Assembly: GCA_913062645.1 (NCBI GenBank)
Contig: CAJXVW010000002.1
Span: 427,433 to 491,432, forward strand
Length of the DNA: 64,000 nt
Origin: an uncultured Mycoplasmatota bacterium
Lineage (GTDB): Bacteria; Bacillota_I; Bacilli_A; Izemoplasmatales; Izemoplasmataceae
Direction: 5' to 3'
Under the pieces are notes generated by a model. The model was not told the origin of the DNA. It ran no database searches and saw only the letters and a list, made by a program, of their open reading frames with translations. Shown here piece after piece: positions 45,246 to 54,509 of this stretch. The translations under genes were made by a program, and so were the position numbers. Each line of letters opens with the position of its first letter. Positions within the stretch are counted from its first letter, which is position 1.

Positions 45246-48200
45246 GCAGGAACCGTTACGGTGAACGGTACGTCAACCGGGGTTTCAGTGCCGATTGTGA
45301 GCGTGGCGGTGAGTGTTACTTCCGCATCTGCTTCACCACTGGCAGGACGGGTGACGGTTCCATCGGTGCCGATGACAGTGGCATCACTGGTTGCCCAGGT
45401 GATTGCTACGCCATACATTTCGGTCGGCAGCGTGATGTTGTCGACATACGATGCTTCGAGAGACAGTTCGTCTTGTGCTACGAGCAGCGCTTGAGCGTCT
45501 GTCAACTCAGGAAGTTGGACGTTGTCGAGGCGGACATCATCGTAGTTGATGTCGAACACGGTGAACGTTAGGGTGATGGTGTCGCCCACATTGTAGAGTA
45601 CGTCTGCGTACGGGAAGTCGCCACCATAGATTTTGATCATTGTCGTTCCGTCGCCATCGAACAGAATATAGCCGAATCCATCGTCAAGCGCATTGAACGT
45701 CAAGGTCATTTCGAACGTTTGTGAACTATAGGTTCCGATCGTTGCCAGCACACCAAGGGTGGCGGCGTCGACATCGGTACGAACGAATACGTCATTGTCA
45801 CTCGAGGTGGTGCTGAGCACGACAACATCGTTGAGTTCACGTTGGTTGTTATTGTAGGACGTGTAGGTGTTGAGCGTGCCGACAACGACAATCAGGTCGC
45901 CGATTGCGACATCGTCTTCCAGATCTTCAGTATCAAGGAAGATCGCGGTGCCGTCGGCATTGTCTTGCAGGAATGCTTCGCCTTTGTAGTTGAAGCCTGC
46001 TACGACGCCGGTAACAACGACAACATCGCCGTCGGTTCCGGCAAGTGCATCAGCAACGCTGACCGGAGTCAGGGTCGAACCGTCGATGACATGAACGACA
46101 AAGTCTCTGGTTACGGTCGTGCCGTTGACATCAACGGTCGCCGTGAGCGTAGCCATGGTAGCTTGGGTATAGTCGATCGTGACGGTACCATCCGCCGCGA
46201 CGACTGCTGCATCGCTGGTTTCCCAGGTGATGGTTGCGGCCGGGTCGGTGAAGGTGGCCGGAAGTGTCAAGTCGCTTGCGACGTTTTCCAGCGTGCCAAG
46301 GTCGATGACATCCGCAACGGCTTGTGCTTTTTCAAGATCCGTGAATCCATCGGCGTCGGCCACGACTTCTGCTTCGGTTCCCCAATACAGGACGCGTCCG
46401 TTACCATACGGATATACGACGATGGTGACATCGGTATCTTCCGATGTGAAGAGAGCCTCGTCGTTGGAGCGATAATAGACTTCGACTTTGCCGCCGGCTG
46501 CACCGGTGATGAAGACGTTGTCATAACTTCCTTCACGGGTTACGTGTGCAGAAACGGTGACAGGTTGTCCGTCTTGATAGAGTCTGCTTTGCAAGCCTTC
46601 GACGGTACCATTGATGGCGGTCGGAAGCGCATTGCTGGCATCGGTGATGGTGTGCTCGATGATGTTCGCCTGCAACAGGCCGTTGTATTCGCCGAGCCAA
46701 CCGAGAATGTTGATGTCGTCGCCAGGTTCGAGATCGTCAAACAATCCGTCTTCATAAACGAAGATGTTGTCCGTGCCGTCCCAGATGAAGAAGCCATAAT
46801 AGCTTTCCAGGGTTACGGTACCGTTGATTTCGAAGTAACTGCCGGTGGGCAGGGCGAGAACTTCGCCAATGGTGCTGACAACCGGTACGACGACTTCGAT
46901 GGTCGCGGTATCGGTCAGGCTGCCTTTGGTAGCCGTGGCGGTGAAGGTAACCGTAACGGTTTCCGTACCACGAGCGACAAAGGTTCCATCATTATCGAAT
47001 ACTGCTGTGTTATCGCTGGCCCAGCTTGAATAGGTCGTTCCATTCGGGCCTTCGGTGGGAAGCGTGATTGTAGCGATTGCAACATCCGGAACATCGGCGC
47101 CGACAACTGCGAGGTCCGCAGCCAGTGCGTCTTCGTCCGACAGCGTTGCCACTTCGATGTCGTCTGCTCCGCCTTGGAAGGCAAGCATGACACCGTTGGT
47201 GCCGTGATCGGTGTAGTAGATGACGTCGATTGTGACGGTCAGGCCGATATTCGCTTCAAGCGCATCCAACGATGCTTCGAGCGAATAATAATAGATCAGG
47301 ACTGCGTCATCGCCGTCTACGAGATAGAGGTTGCTGAAGTCGCCGCGTACTTCGACGGTACCGGTGATGGTGTAAATCTTACCATGAATCAGCGGATCGC
47401 TCGAGTCAAGGGCAAGGATGTCGGCAACCGAACTTGCGATCGGAGTCAGCGGCTGCATGCCGTCACCGGTGGCGGTGATGGTTTCAGTCTGGACGCTGCC
47501 AATCTGGAAGAGCGTGTTGTACTTGGCGTATTCGCCTTTGACGTAGACGGTGTCGCCCAGGGCCGGAGTGATTTCCGAGCTCGGATTGTACACGCCGAGA
47601 ACGTTCGTTCCATCGGTCAGGAAGTAGCCGCCGTCGAACAGACCGGAGACTTCACCTTCGAATTCAACGATGTCGCCGAGGGTGCTGGCTTCGATGAGCG
47701 CGGCAACGGTGGCGAAAGTGTTCGAAGGATCTTCTTCTTTGACAATGATGTCAATGTCCTTCGTGCCGGTTTCGTCGTTGAGCGTGACCGTCGCCGTAAG
47801 GGTGACAGCAGCGTTGCCTTCGCCGTTTTCGGGACGCGTGACGGTTCCGTCGTTGGCGACCACGTCAGTGTTGCTGGACGACCAGGTGATGGCCGTGCCG
47901 TTGGCACCACTGCTGGGCAACGTGATGTTGCCGGTAACCAATCCGGTAACCGGAAGCACCAATGCGGCAACCGCTTGTGCAACGAGTTCGGCGTCGGTGT
48001 ACTCGGTTGCGGCGAGCACGGTGACGGTGAAGGATTTCGTCAACTGCTGTTCATCCAGCGACAGGGTCGCCGTCAGCGTGACGGTCTGATTGCCCTCGGT
48101 TTTGGTCGGAATGGTGACCGTTCCGTCGTTGGCGATGAAGTCGGTGTTACTGGATTCCCAGGTGACTTCGACGTCATGGACGGCGGTGTTGGGCAATGTC

Positions 48201-48358
48201 AGGTCGGTACTGGTTTCGCTTGGTACTTGGAGTTCGTCCATCGCTTCGGTGATCTGGTCCAAGATCTCCTCGACGGTCGGTCCGGTATCGGGATTACACG
48301 CAGTGAGCGTGAGTGCTCCGATGGCTACCAAGCCTAAAGCTAGTAGTTTCTTAAACAT
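43997..48358 (-). CDS. Giant surface lipoprotein of Ig-like and OB-fold repeats
   Basis: A 1453-residue lipoprotein (LTAC, lipid Cys21). About five atrophied-Ig-type domains (pattern ITW.SSN..V..NDGTVTRP, starting near residues 33, 116, 400, 690 and 960) alternate with about ten OB-fold-like modules (pattern V.VTG.V......FL.DG...I..Y......GD.V.V.G). The last four OB-like modules form a tandem duplication (DNA 43997-44620 and 44621-45245), both with EDADGTAVYVDDYS-type and SYYIYFYS blocks. No nuclease or other catalytic motif is visible. It lies directly downstream of a nuclease lipoprotein with the same Ig and OB types, so it is probably a nucleic-acid- or polymer-binding scaffold. The ribosome site is AAGGAGGAAA. 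Confidence 0.8.
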   Translation of the reverse strand: MFKKLLALGLVAIGALTLTACNPDTGPTVEEILDQITEAMDELQVPSETSTDLTLPNTAVHDVEVTWESSNTDFIANDGTVTIPTKTEGNQTVTLTATLSLDEQQLTKSFTVTVLAATEYTDAELVAQAVAALVLPVTGLVTGNITLPSSGANGTAITWSSSNTDVVANDGTVTRPENGEGNAAVTLTATVTLNDETGTKDIDIIVKEEDPSNTFATVAALIEASTLGDIVEFEGEVSGLFDGGYFLTDGTNVLGVYNPSSEITPALGDTVYVKGEYAKYNTLFQIGSVQTETITATGDGMQPLTPIASSVADILALDSSDPLIHGKIYTITGTVEVRGDFSNLYLVDGDDAVLIYYYSLEASLDALEANIGLTVTIDVIYYTDHGTNGVMLAFQGGADDIEVATLSDEDALAADLAVVGADVPDVAIATITLPTEGPNGTTYSSWASDNTAVFDNDGTFVARGTETVTVTFTATATKGSLTDTATIEVVVPVVSTIGEVLALPTGSYFEINGTVTLESYYGFFIWDGTDNIFVYEDGLFDDLEPGDDINILGWLGEYNGLLQANIIEHTITDASNALPTAINGTVEGLQSRLYQDGQPVTVSAHVTREGSYDNVFITGAAGGKVEVYYRSNDEALFTSEDTDVTIVVYPYGNGRVLYWGTEAEVVADADGFTDLEKAQAVADVIDLGTLENVASDLTLPATFTDPAATITWETSDAAVVAADGTVTIDYTQATMATLTATVDVNGTTVTRDFVVHVIDGSTLTPVSVADALAGTDGDVVVVTGVVAGFNYKGEAFLQDNADGTAIFLDTEDLEDDVAIGDLIVVVGTLNTYTSYNNNQRELNDVVVLSTTSSDNDVFVRTDVDAATLGVLATIGTYSSQTFEMTLTFNALDDGFGYILFDGDGTTMIKIYGGDFPYADVLYNVGDTITLTFTVFDINYDDVRLDNVQLPELTDAQALLVAQDELSLEASYVDNITLPTEMYGVAITWATSDATVIGTDGTVTRPASGEADAEVTLTATLTIGTETPVDVPFTVTVPAEPSSSQTVAEVLALATDDPVEAEGIITYIFDDGTFFMEDADGTAVYVDDYSATITWGDLTLAVGDKVKVTGAKGFYRIPLVDTVSAVEVLTNGNALSATLIPVPDPALLRTELDDTGFGVYYSFNNVEIISVQSYYIYFYSDDRTTGGTNRMGIVVDYSVDLTSLALEAGDIVSFDALLYSASGTYTDETKILRFAITDLADITVEAAPSNVAAAQAAASDDNLFIEGTVKWVQSNGTFIIEDADGTAIYVDDYSTDYADWASVSVAVGDLVRVTGQRGFYGVPLIDNVSRVEVISSGNALSGVVVDAGDGSTLRTAAVDTDYGKTYTFTDVTIIEVGSYYIYFYSSDGTNGGDNRMGIVVNESVDLTSLGLTAGDTVTFTAVFYGTNGTYTDVSKIWRFSITDIGDITVTTPAT

Positions 48359-48379
48359 CTTCTGTGTTTCCTCCTTTTC

Positions 48380-49834
48380 TTATTCCATTGTTATGTCGTC
48401 CATGGTGGACAACATTAATTGGTACGTGGAGCTGTAACGTGACAGTGGTGCGACGATGGTGAAGGTGGTTCCCTCGGGGAACATGTCGGCGGTGATGTCG
48501 GCGGTCACGGCCGCGTCCTTGCGGACGGTGATCGTGTTGCCGAACTCATCTTCCACCGTGAGCGTGAAGGCGTCTTCGTTTTCATAGACGCTCGTAACCG
48601 TCAGGTGTTCGACCCGGAGCAGGCTGCCGATGTGCAGACTGGTGATGTCCGGTATCGTGACGGTGGCGGGCTCGACCGTGTTGTCACGGCTGACAACCGC
48701 GCTGTATGGCTCCCTGGTTTGGTAGCCGGACACTTGAAGTGCGCCGGTTTCCTGATCGGGATAGTACGTCACGGTGAGACCCGACAGTTGAACTTCGTTG
48801 CCGATTGACAGATCCGGTGCCCATTGACGATTGTAGACATAGATGCCGTAATCGCCCTGTTGCACGAACACCGCGCCCCCGATCTTGCGGGTGACGATGC
48901 CCGTTATGGCAACCTTGAGTCCGACGTAATCGGCTTGGTTGGTAACCAATTCCTCGATGGTGAGCTGAATGCCTTCGAGCGAGTAGTCGTAATCCGGATC
49001 CACTTCGCCCCAGACCCGTCGTTCGGAAAACTGAACAAGCAGGTTGACCTGGAAAATCAAGTCGCCGTACAGCGTGTCGGTCGCACCAGACGCCTTGCTG
49101 TAGGCTTGTTCAACAAGTTCCAGGTTGAGCAGACGACCATCGTACCAGACCCAGGCCAGCCAGCGTTCGCCGTAGCTGTCGAGGCGTCCGGCGGCGGGAT
49201 CCGCCTGCAGGACGATCTGGGAGGCATTGGTTAATTTGTCGCAAGTGAAGGCACTTGCGGCGGTGCCCCACGGTTCGAATTTGGCGGTTGATTCCGGGGT
49301 GTTGACACCAAGAAAACGGACCGAGAAGCTGGCGCCGCCTTCGGTAAAGAAGGCCGTGTCGCCATCCACACAACGTACCAACGTGACTTCCCCTACGCCA
49401 TCGGCGATGAAGTCATACTGTTCGAAGTCAAAATCCAGGGGAAGGTTGTCGGTTTCGTCGGTGTTGAGTTCGATTACCTCCGGTTCATCCTCGGCGAGGA
49501 CCGTGAACTCGAACACCTTCGTCACGATCGCCTCGTTTTTTGTGAGCGAGACCGTGAGACTGACGCGCTGGTCGTTGAAGTAATACGGCGGGCGCGTAAC
49601 GGTTCCGTCCACATCGAGGTATGCGGGATTGCTGCTGACCCATTCAACCGTGACTCCCTCTTCGTCAATGACGGGGATCGTGATGTCTTCCGTCAGTTGC
49701 GTCGACGCGAACGTGATACCATCGCGGACACTACGGACGATGTCGCCGTCGGAGAGGGGTTCCTCGCCATCGCAAGCGGCGATGACGAGGGTGGCCAGAA
49801 GGGCCAGTAAAACCAAAGACAATCGTTTGAACAT
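48380..49834 (-). CDS. Nuclease lipoprotein: Ig-like, Staphylococcal-nuclease and OB-fold domains
   Basis: A 484-residue lipoprotein (IAAC, lipid Cys21). An atrophied Ig-like domain (about 30-115, ending in VTRPPYY) is followed by an SNase domain (about 145-290: CVDGDTAFF, SVRFLGVNTPES and DSYGERWLAWVW) and a C-terminal OB-like domain pair (about 295-484). One of the calcium-site Asp residues reads Asn (VNTPE instead of VDTPE), and one residue is inserted before the Arg equivalent to Arg87, so activity may be altered. It starts 26 nt after the solute-binding protein gene and ends 21 nt before the giant lipoprotein. The ATG at 49834 has only a weak ribosome site. Confidence 0.83.
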   Translation of the reverse strand: MFKRLSLVLLALLATLVIAACDGEEPLSDGDIVRSVRDGITFASTQLTEDITIPVIDEEGVTVEWVSSNPAYLDVDGTVTRPPYYFNDQRVSLTVSLTKNEAIVTKVFEFTVLAEDEPEVIELNTDETDNLPLDFDFEQYDFIADGVGEVTLVRCVDGDTAFFTEGGASFSVRFLGVNTPESTAKFEPWGTAASAFTCDKLTNASQIVLQADPAAGRLDSYGERWLAWVWYDGRLLNLELVEQAYSKASGATDTLYGDLIFQVNLLVQFSERRVWGEVDPDYDYSLEGIQLTIEELVTNQADYVGLKVAITGIVTRKIGGAVFVQQGDYGIYVYNRQWAPDLSIGNEVQLSGLTVTYYPDQETGALQVSGYQTREPYSAVVSRDNTVEPATVTIPDITSLHIGSLLRVEHLTVTSVYENEDAFTLTVEDEFGNTITVRKDAAVTADITADMFPEGTTFTIVAPLSRYSSTYQLMLSTMDDITME

Positions 49835-49860
49835 GTAAATCACACTTTCAGTAATGGTTG

Positions 49861-51300
49861 TTAGTTGACTCCGAGCTGACGCAGCATGTCGTCGATGACT
49901 TCCTGGGCGCTGTAACCGCCGAACAGGGCTTGCATCGCGACTTCGGCTTCGGCGCGGGCATCGGACGAGGTCACGGCGCCGGCGAAGGCCGGGTCATAGT
50001 CGAAGAATTCGGTTTGCAGGCGTGCTGCACGGGCAGCCGCTGCGGAGTAATACAGGGAGTTGTTGAGATCGGTAATTTCCAGGAACGTCTGGTAGGCGGC
50101 GCTTTCGAATCCACTGTAGCGAACCGGCAGATATCCCGTTTCCATCGCCCAGTCGGCGGTGTTGTCGGCCCGGGTCAGATGTTTGATCAGGAGCCAGCTG
50201 ACAAGACGCTGGGCATCGGTCGAGTTGCTCATGATGGCGATGTTCGGTCCTTGCTGGACAGCCGATTTGTTGTCCATGTCGTACTGCGGAATCGGGGCAA
50301 CACCGACTTCGAACGAGCCGTCCGAGGGGATGTTGTAGTTGATGCCGGCGGTGGAGCCGACGCTCATGCAGACGTCACCGGCGATGAAGTTGTTGCTGCC
50401 GTAGGATTCGTTCCATGCGACGGGCAGGGCGAAGGTTTTGTCTTCAAACCGCTCTTGGACATAGTCCAGCATGGCGATTGTGTTGGTGTTGTCGACGAGG
50501 ATGTCGCCTTCGCTGTTGGTGTATCCGCCTTGCCATTGACGGACGCTGTTGATGAAGAAGTTGGCGGGTGAATCGAAGTTGATCAGGTACTCACACTGAT
50601 TCGGCCCGGTACCGACCATGGTGTCCGCCCAAGTATCGAGGTCGGCCCAGGTGATGGTGCCGTCGAGCGGAACGGTGATGCCGTTTGCTTCGAACTTGTC
50701 TTTGTTGAAGACCATCATTTCGGTCGATTTCGAATACGGGAACGAGTACATGTACCCACCGGCATACTGCTGGTTTTCATCCAGATAGGACTGGATGAAG
50801 TCCGTCAGGTCGACGCCCCAGGTTTCATGCATGATGAAGTCGTTCAGCGGAATGACAGCATTCCCTTTCAGGTAGCCGGCCACATGGTCCGGATACCCGA
50901 CGACGATGGTCGGCGTGATGCCCGCCGTGATGGCGTTCAACGTGTTGTTGCGGATCGAGGTGTAATCGCCTTGCGATACCGCTTCGATGACGACGGTGAC
51001 GCCATAATCATCCAACATCATCTGGGTGAATTCGGCGATCTGTTCGTCGAGCAGGGCGCCTTTGCTTTCACCATAGACATGCCAGAACGTGATTTCGATG
51101 GGTTCGGCAGTCGGAATGTCGTCTAGAACTGGGATCAGACCGGGAGCCTCGTCATCGTTGGGATCGATGTCTTCGATGCACTCGGGATGTGTCGGATAGC
51201 GTTCACAGTCGACTTCGTACGGATCTTCGTCAATGGTGACGCATCCGGCGAGTCCGAGCGTGAACACGCCCAACATCATGAATGATAGAATCTTTTTCAA
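49861..51300 (-). CDS. UgpB-like extracellular solute-binding lipoprotein
   Basis: A 479-residue family 1 solute-binding protein (lipid Cys20 in LAGC). The start of the mature domain, ITFWHVYGESKGALLDEQIAEF split as ITFWHVYG and DEQIAEF, is the UgpB/MalE-type opening. An acidic linker with two Cys (about 30-62) precedes it. The family binds sugars, sugar phosphates or glycerophosphodiesters. The ribosome site is AGGAGGAG. It is the fourth gene of an ATPase-permease-permease-binding protein operon and is followed at 26 nt by the nuclease lipoprotein gene, which hints that its ligand derives from nucleic acid breakdown; that is inference. Confidence 0.88.
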   Translation of the reverse strand: MKKILSFMMLGVFTLGLAGCVTIDEDPYEVDCERYPTHPECIEDIDPNDDEAPGLIPVLDDIPTAEPIEITFWHVYGESKGALLDEQIAEFTQMMLDDYGVTVVIEAVSQGDYTSIRNNTLNAITAGITPTIVVGYPDHVAGYLKGNAVIPLNDFIMHETWGVDLTDFIQSYLDENQQYAGGYMYSFPYSKSTEMMVFNKDKFEANGITVPLDGTITWADLDTWADTMVGTGPNQCEYLINFDSPANFFINSVRQWQGGYTNSEGDILVDNTNTIAMLDYVQERFEDKTFALPVAWNESYGSNNFIAGDVCMSVGSTAGINYNIPSDGSFEVGVAPIPQYDMDNKSAVQQGPNIAIMSNSTDAQRLVSWLLIKHLTRADNTADWAMETGYLPVRYSGFESAAYQTFLEITDLNNSLYYSAAAARAARLQTEFFDYDPAFAGAVTSSDARAEAEVAMQALFGGYSAQEVIDDMLRQLGVN

Positions 51301-51334
51301 TTGTCTCTCCTCCTAAATATTTATATCTACGGGA

Positions 51335-52255
51335 TTACCCTTTGATACCACTACGTGATACACCGCGCATGATGTATTTGCGCAAGAACAGGAACGTGAT
51401 GAGAAGCGGGGTGGTGACGATGAGCGCGGCGGCCATCTGCTGGTTGTAGAGAACTTGTCCGACGAAGTCGCTGTAGGCTTCACGGAGACCGTTGGTGACG
51501 AGGCGGTACTCATCACGGGAGGTAACCAGTTTGGGCCAGATGTAGGCGCTCCAGGTACCCATGGCGTTGAGGATCGTGATGGTGATGATCGTCGGCGATG
51601 CAATGGGAACCATGATTTTCCACAAATATTTCCAGTCGGATGTTCCATCCACTTTCGCTGCCAGATACAGTTCATCGGGAATCTGCTTGAACGTCTGACG
51701 CAGGAAGAAGATGTAGAACACGCTGGTCATGAATGGCATCGTGAGTGCCAGCAACGCATCGAGAAGGCTCTGTTGCGAGGCGATCGGCGAGAACCAACCC
51801 AAGCGTGATACGGTGATGTAGTTGGTGATGACGAACATTTCACCAGGAATCATCATCGTCGTAATCAAGAGCAGGAACAGCAAATCGCGACCGCGGAAAT
51901 TCAGACGGGCAAACGCGAAGGATGCGAAAATCGTTGTGAAGACGGTGCCTGTCGTGGATATTGCCGCAACGGTAACGGTATTGAGCATGTAACGCCAATA
52001 CTGCGCAGCGTTCCATGCCGCAACATAGTTTGCCCAGAACCGGATTTGACTGAACCCGATGATCAGACTCGGTGGGCTTTTGCGGACTTCGTCAATTTCT
52101 TTGAGCGAGGTCAGTACCATCCAGTAAAATGGTACCAGAACAAAGATGGCAAAGAGCGTTAAAAACAGATAAATTAAAGTTTTGAAGATGATTTGTCGGA
52201 TTTGAATTTCCCTCTGATTGACATTCATCTGACTATTGTTCATTTTCAGTTCCAT
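51335..52255 (-). CDS. CUT1-type ABC permease, MalG/UgpE-like
   Basis: A 306-residue permease with six membrane segments, an N-terminal cytoplasmic leader of about 25 residues and the EAA coupling motif AAKVDGTSDWKYLWKIMVPIASP, split here as AAKVDGTSDW and IMVPIASP (about 205-228). The ribosome site AGGAGGTG overlaps the stop of the preceding permease gene. It pairs with the MalF-like subunit. Confidence 0.9.
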   Translation of the reverse strand: MELKMNNSQMNVNQREIQIRQIIFKTLIYLFLTLFAIFVLVPFYWMVLTSLKEIDEVRKSPPSLIIGFSQIRFWANYVAAWNAAQYWRYMLNTVTVAAISTTGTVFTTIFASFAFARLNFRGRDLLFLLLITTMMIPGEMFVITNYITVSRLGWFSPIASQQSLLDALLALTMPFMTSVFYIFFLRQTFKQIPDELYLAAKVDGTSDWKYLWKIMVPIASPTIITITILNAMGTWSAYIWPKLVTSRDEYRLVTNGLREAYSDFVGQVLYNQQMAAALIVTTPLLITFLFLRKYIMRGVSRSGIKG

Positions 52256-52265
52256 GCCGCACCTC

Positions 52266-53201
52266 CTAGAAGTGCACCCGGCGTTTGCTGACCTGCATTT
52301 GGATCAGCGTGAACGCGAGGATGATCAGAAATAGGATGATGGATGCGGCGGCAGCTTCACTGATGGCGCCGGTGGCGTCGGCATGGGCGAGGGAATCGTA
52401 CACCAGTCCGACAATGGTGATCAGGGAATCTTTCGATAATGCACCAGGTGGGCGCAGCGATTCACCGAACATCCCGATGATGGTGCGATAGGCCTTGAAC
52501 GCTCCGATGAATGATGTAATCGTGATGTAGGCAATCATCGGCGACAGCAAGGGCACGGTGATTTTGCTGAAGACGCGGCGTTTGGGCGTGGCGTCAATGC
52601 GCGCGGCGTCATAGTATTGTTTGTCAATCGACTGGAGTCCGCTCAGGAACACCATGATCTTGAAGGCGAGACCGCCCCAGATTGTATAGACCAGCAGGGC
52701 GAACATGGCTCGAATCCAAGACGTATCCGCGTTACCAGCCTGACGAAGATTGATCCAGTTGATGGGATCGATGCCGACCCAACCAAGCATCGTGTTAAGC
52801 AGGCCGTAATCACTGTGGAAAATGAAGGCGAAGGCCATGCCGATGGCGATGGCGTTGGTGACATAAGGCAGGAAGAACACGGTTTGCAGGAATCCTTGAA
52901 ATTTCTTGATCGAGTTGAGTGCGACCGAGATCATCAATGCGACAATGACGGCGATGGGAACACTGACAAAGGTGATGACGGCGGTGTTTTTCATCGCGAT
53001 GCCGAAGTCCGGCTTGTTGATGACGTTGATGAAATTACCAAGGAAGGTGAATCCCCTGGCGCTACCGAGCAGGAACTCATAGTCCCTCAGGAAGGCCAAA
53101 AAGAAGGCGTTGAATAAAGGATAGAAGGTAAAGACCGACAACAGGAGCATGGCTGGCGCGAGATAGAGCCAAGCCTTGACGTTGCTTTGTTTCTCTAGCA
53201 T
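52266..53201 (-). CDS. CUT1-type ABC permease, MalF/UgpA-like
   Basis: A 311-residue permease with six membrane segments, of the short UgpA-like type without the large MalF periplasmic loop. The EAA motif reads AARIDATPKRRVFSKITVPLLSP, split as AARIDATPKR and ITVPLLSP (about 200-222). The start codon directly follows the ATPase stop (TAA then ATG), so it must be translated by coupling. Confidence 0.9.
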   Translation of the reverse strand: MLEKQSNVKAWLYLAPAMLLLSVFTFYPLFNAFFLAFLRDYEFLLGSARGFTFLGNFINVINKPDFGIAMKNTAVITFVSVPIAVIVALMISVALNSIKKFQGFLQTVFFLPYVTNAIAIGMAFAFIFHSDYGLLNTMLGWVGIDPINWINLRQAGNADTSWIRAMFALLVYTIWGGLAFKIMVFLSGLQSIDKQYYDAARIDATPKRRVFSKITVPLLSPMIAYITITSFIGAFKAYRTIIGMFGESLRPPGALSKDSLITIVGLVYDSLAHADATGAISEAAAASIILFLIILAFTLIQMQVSKRRVHF

Positions 53202-54368
53202 TTAGAGAACATCTCCTGATGTCTTGTCGAAGACGAACATCTTGTCCGGCTTGAACGAGAATTTTACCTTGTCACCAGCTTTTACGCGGTAACTGGAGTC
53301 GATGATGATGCGGTACGATTTGTTGTCGTCAAAGGGATCCTTGACAACCAACGAAGTATCGCGGCCAATGGTCTCTACCATGAAGATTTCGAGTTCAAGT
53401 GGTCCTTTTTCATCCACAACGAACCCTTCGGGACGAATGCCGATGACGACATCTCCATCCGGTGCCTTCTTATCCATGATTTCCACATTGCATATGGGAA
53501 CTTTCACTTCGTGAGTCATGGCCCGAATGGCATCTTCGGTGAGATCCTCCTGATGTTCGGGCGCTTGAGTTTCGGTACGATATTTCTTGCCGTCGGCCAG
53601 CAACAGCTTGTTCTTGACGATTTCACCGGCGAACAGATTGATCGGCGGTGTACCGAGGAACTTGGCGACGAACAGATTGATTGGCTTGTCGTAGACGAAT
53701 TGCGGTTCGCCGACTTGTTGCTTGACACCGAAGTCCATGAGAACGATCTGATCGCTGATCGACATCGCTTCTTCCTGGTCATGGGTGACGAATACGGTGG
53801 TGATGCCGGTTTCGCGCTGAATGCGTTTGATTTCTTCACGCGTTTGCAGGCGAAGCCGGGCGTCGAGATTCGACAAAGGTTCGTCCAGCAGCAACACCCG
53901 CGGTTGTTTGACGAGTGCACGGGCAATGGCGACACGTTGTTGCTGCCCGCCGGAGAGTTGTTTCGGTTTGCGATCCATCAGTTCGCCGATACCGACCAAG
54001 TCGGCCATCTCCTGCGCCCGGCTCAAGGCTTCTTGCTTCGGAACCTTGATGTTTTCGAGCGGGAACATGATGTTCTGACGAACCGTCATGTGCGGATAAA
54101 GGGCGTAGTTCTGGAACACAAGTCCGATGCCGCGTTCTTCCGGTGGAAGATCGGTCACGTCCTCATCGCCGAAGAAAATACGTCCCTCGTTGGGTTCGAG
54201 AAGGCCGGCAATCATATATAACGTTGTCGATTTCCCGCACCCCGACGGGCCCAACAGGCCGATCAGCTTTCCGGAGGGAATGACAACGTCCAGCGCATTA
54301 ACTGCGACAGTTTCCGACTTATCTTTTGCTTGAAAAATTTTGGTGACTTTTTGAAGTTTGATATCCAT
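53202..54368 (-). CDS. CUT1-type ABC transporter ATP-binding protein (UgpC/MsmK-like)
   Basis: A 388-residue ATPase with Walker [11 protein letters not shown]-loop VFQNYALYPHMTV, signature LSGGQQQR, Walker B VLLLDEPLSNLD and H-loop VTHDQEEA, followed by the C-terminal OB-like regulatory domain of CUT1 ATPases (about 240-388). The ATG at 54368 is chosen for AGGAGC upstream. Leading with the ATPase gene is unusual in CUT1 operons, where it is often last or encoded elsewhere. It is first of the six-gene run 54368-43997. Confidence 0.92.
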   Translation of the reverse strand: MDIKLQKVTKIFQAKDKSETVAVNALDVVIPSGKLIGLLGPSGCGKSTTLYMIAGLLEPNEGRIFFGDEDVTDLPPEERGIGLVFQNYALYPHMTVRQNIMFPLENIKVPKQEALSRAQEMADLVGIGELMDRKPKQLSGGQQQRVAIARALVKQPRVLLLDEPLSNLDARLRLQTREEIKRIQRETGITTVFVTHDQEEAMSISDQIVLMDFGVKQQVGEPQFVYDKPINLFVAKFLGTPPINLFAGEIVKNKLLLADGKKYRTETQAPEHQEDLTEDAIRAMTHEVKVPICNVEIMDKKAPDGDVVIGIRPEGFVVDEKGPLELEIFMVETIGRDTSLVVKDPFDDNKSYRIIIDSSYRVKAGDKVKFSFKPDKMFVFDKTSGDVL

Positions 54369-54407
54369 CTGCACAGCTCCTATATGAGGTAGTCTTTTTA
54401 ACATCCC

Positions 54408-54436
54408 ATTATACTATATTTTTAGTATATTTTAAA
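54408..54436 (-). promoter_or_regulatory. Promoter of the importer-nuclease operon
   Basis: On the minus strand: TTTAAA, 17-nt spacer, TATAAT, with a leader of about 35 nt. Confidence 0.65.
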
Positions 54437-54509
54437 CAGTATTTTCGAAAATTAAGGAATGAAAATCTTACATTTCAAAGTAGTCAATTTTTTGTAAATA
54501 AAGCAGAAA

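Noticed and set aside
45842-48337. Two long plus-strand open frames opposite the giant lipoprotein gene (45842-47029 and 47174-48337)
   Set aside because: They are antisense to the Ig/OB repeats; low stop density results from the base composition of the repeats.
48359-48379. Terminator or promoter separating the nuclease lipoprotein from the giant lipoprotein
   Set aside because: The 21-nt gap contains only a ribosome site, so the two genes are taken as co-transcribed.
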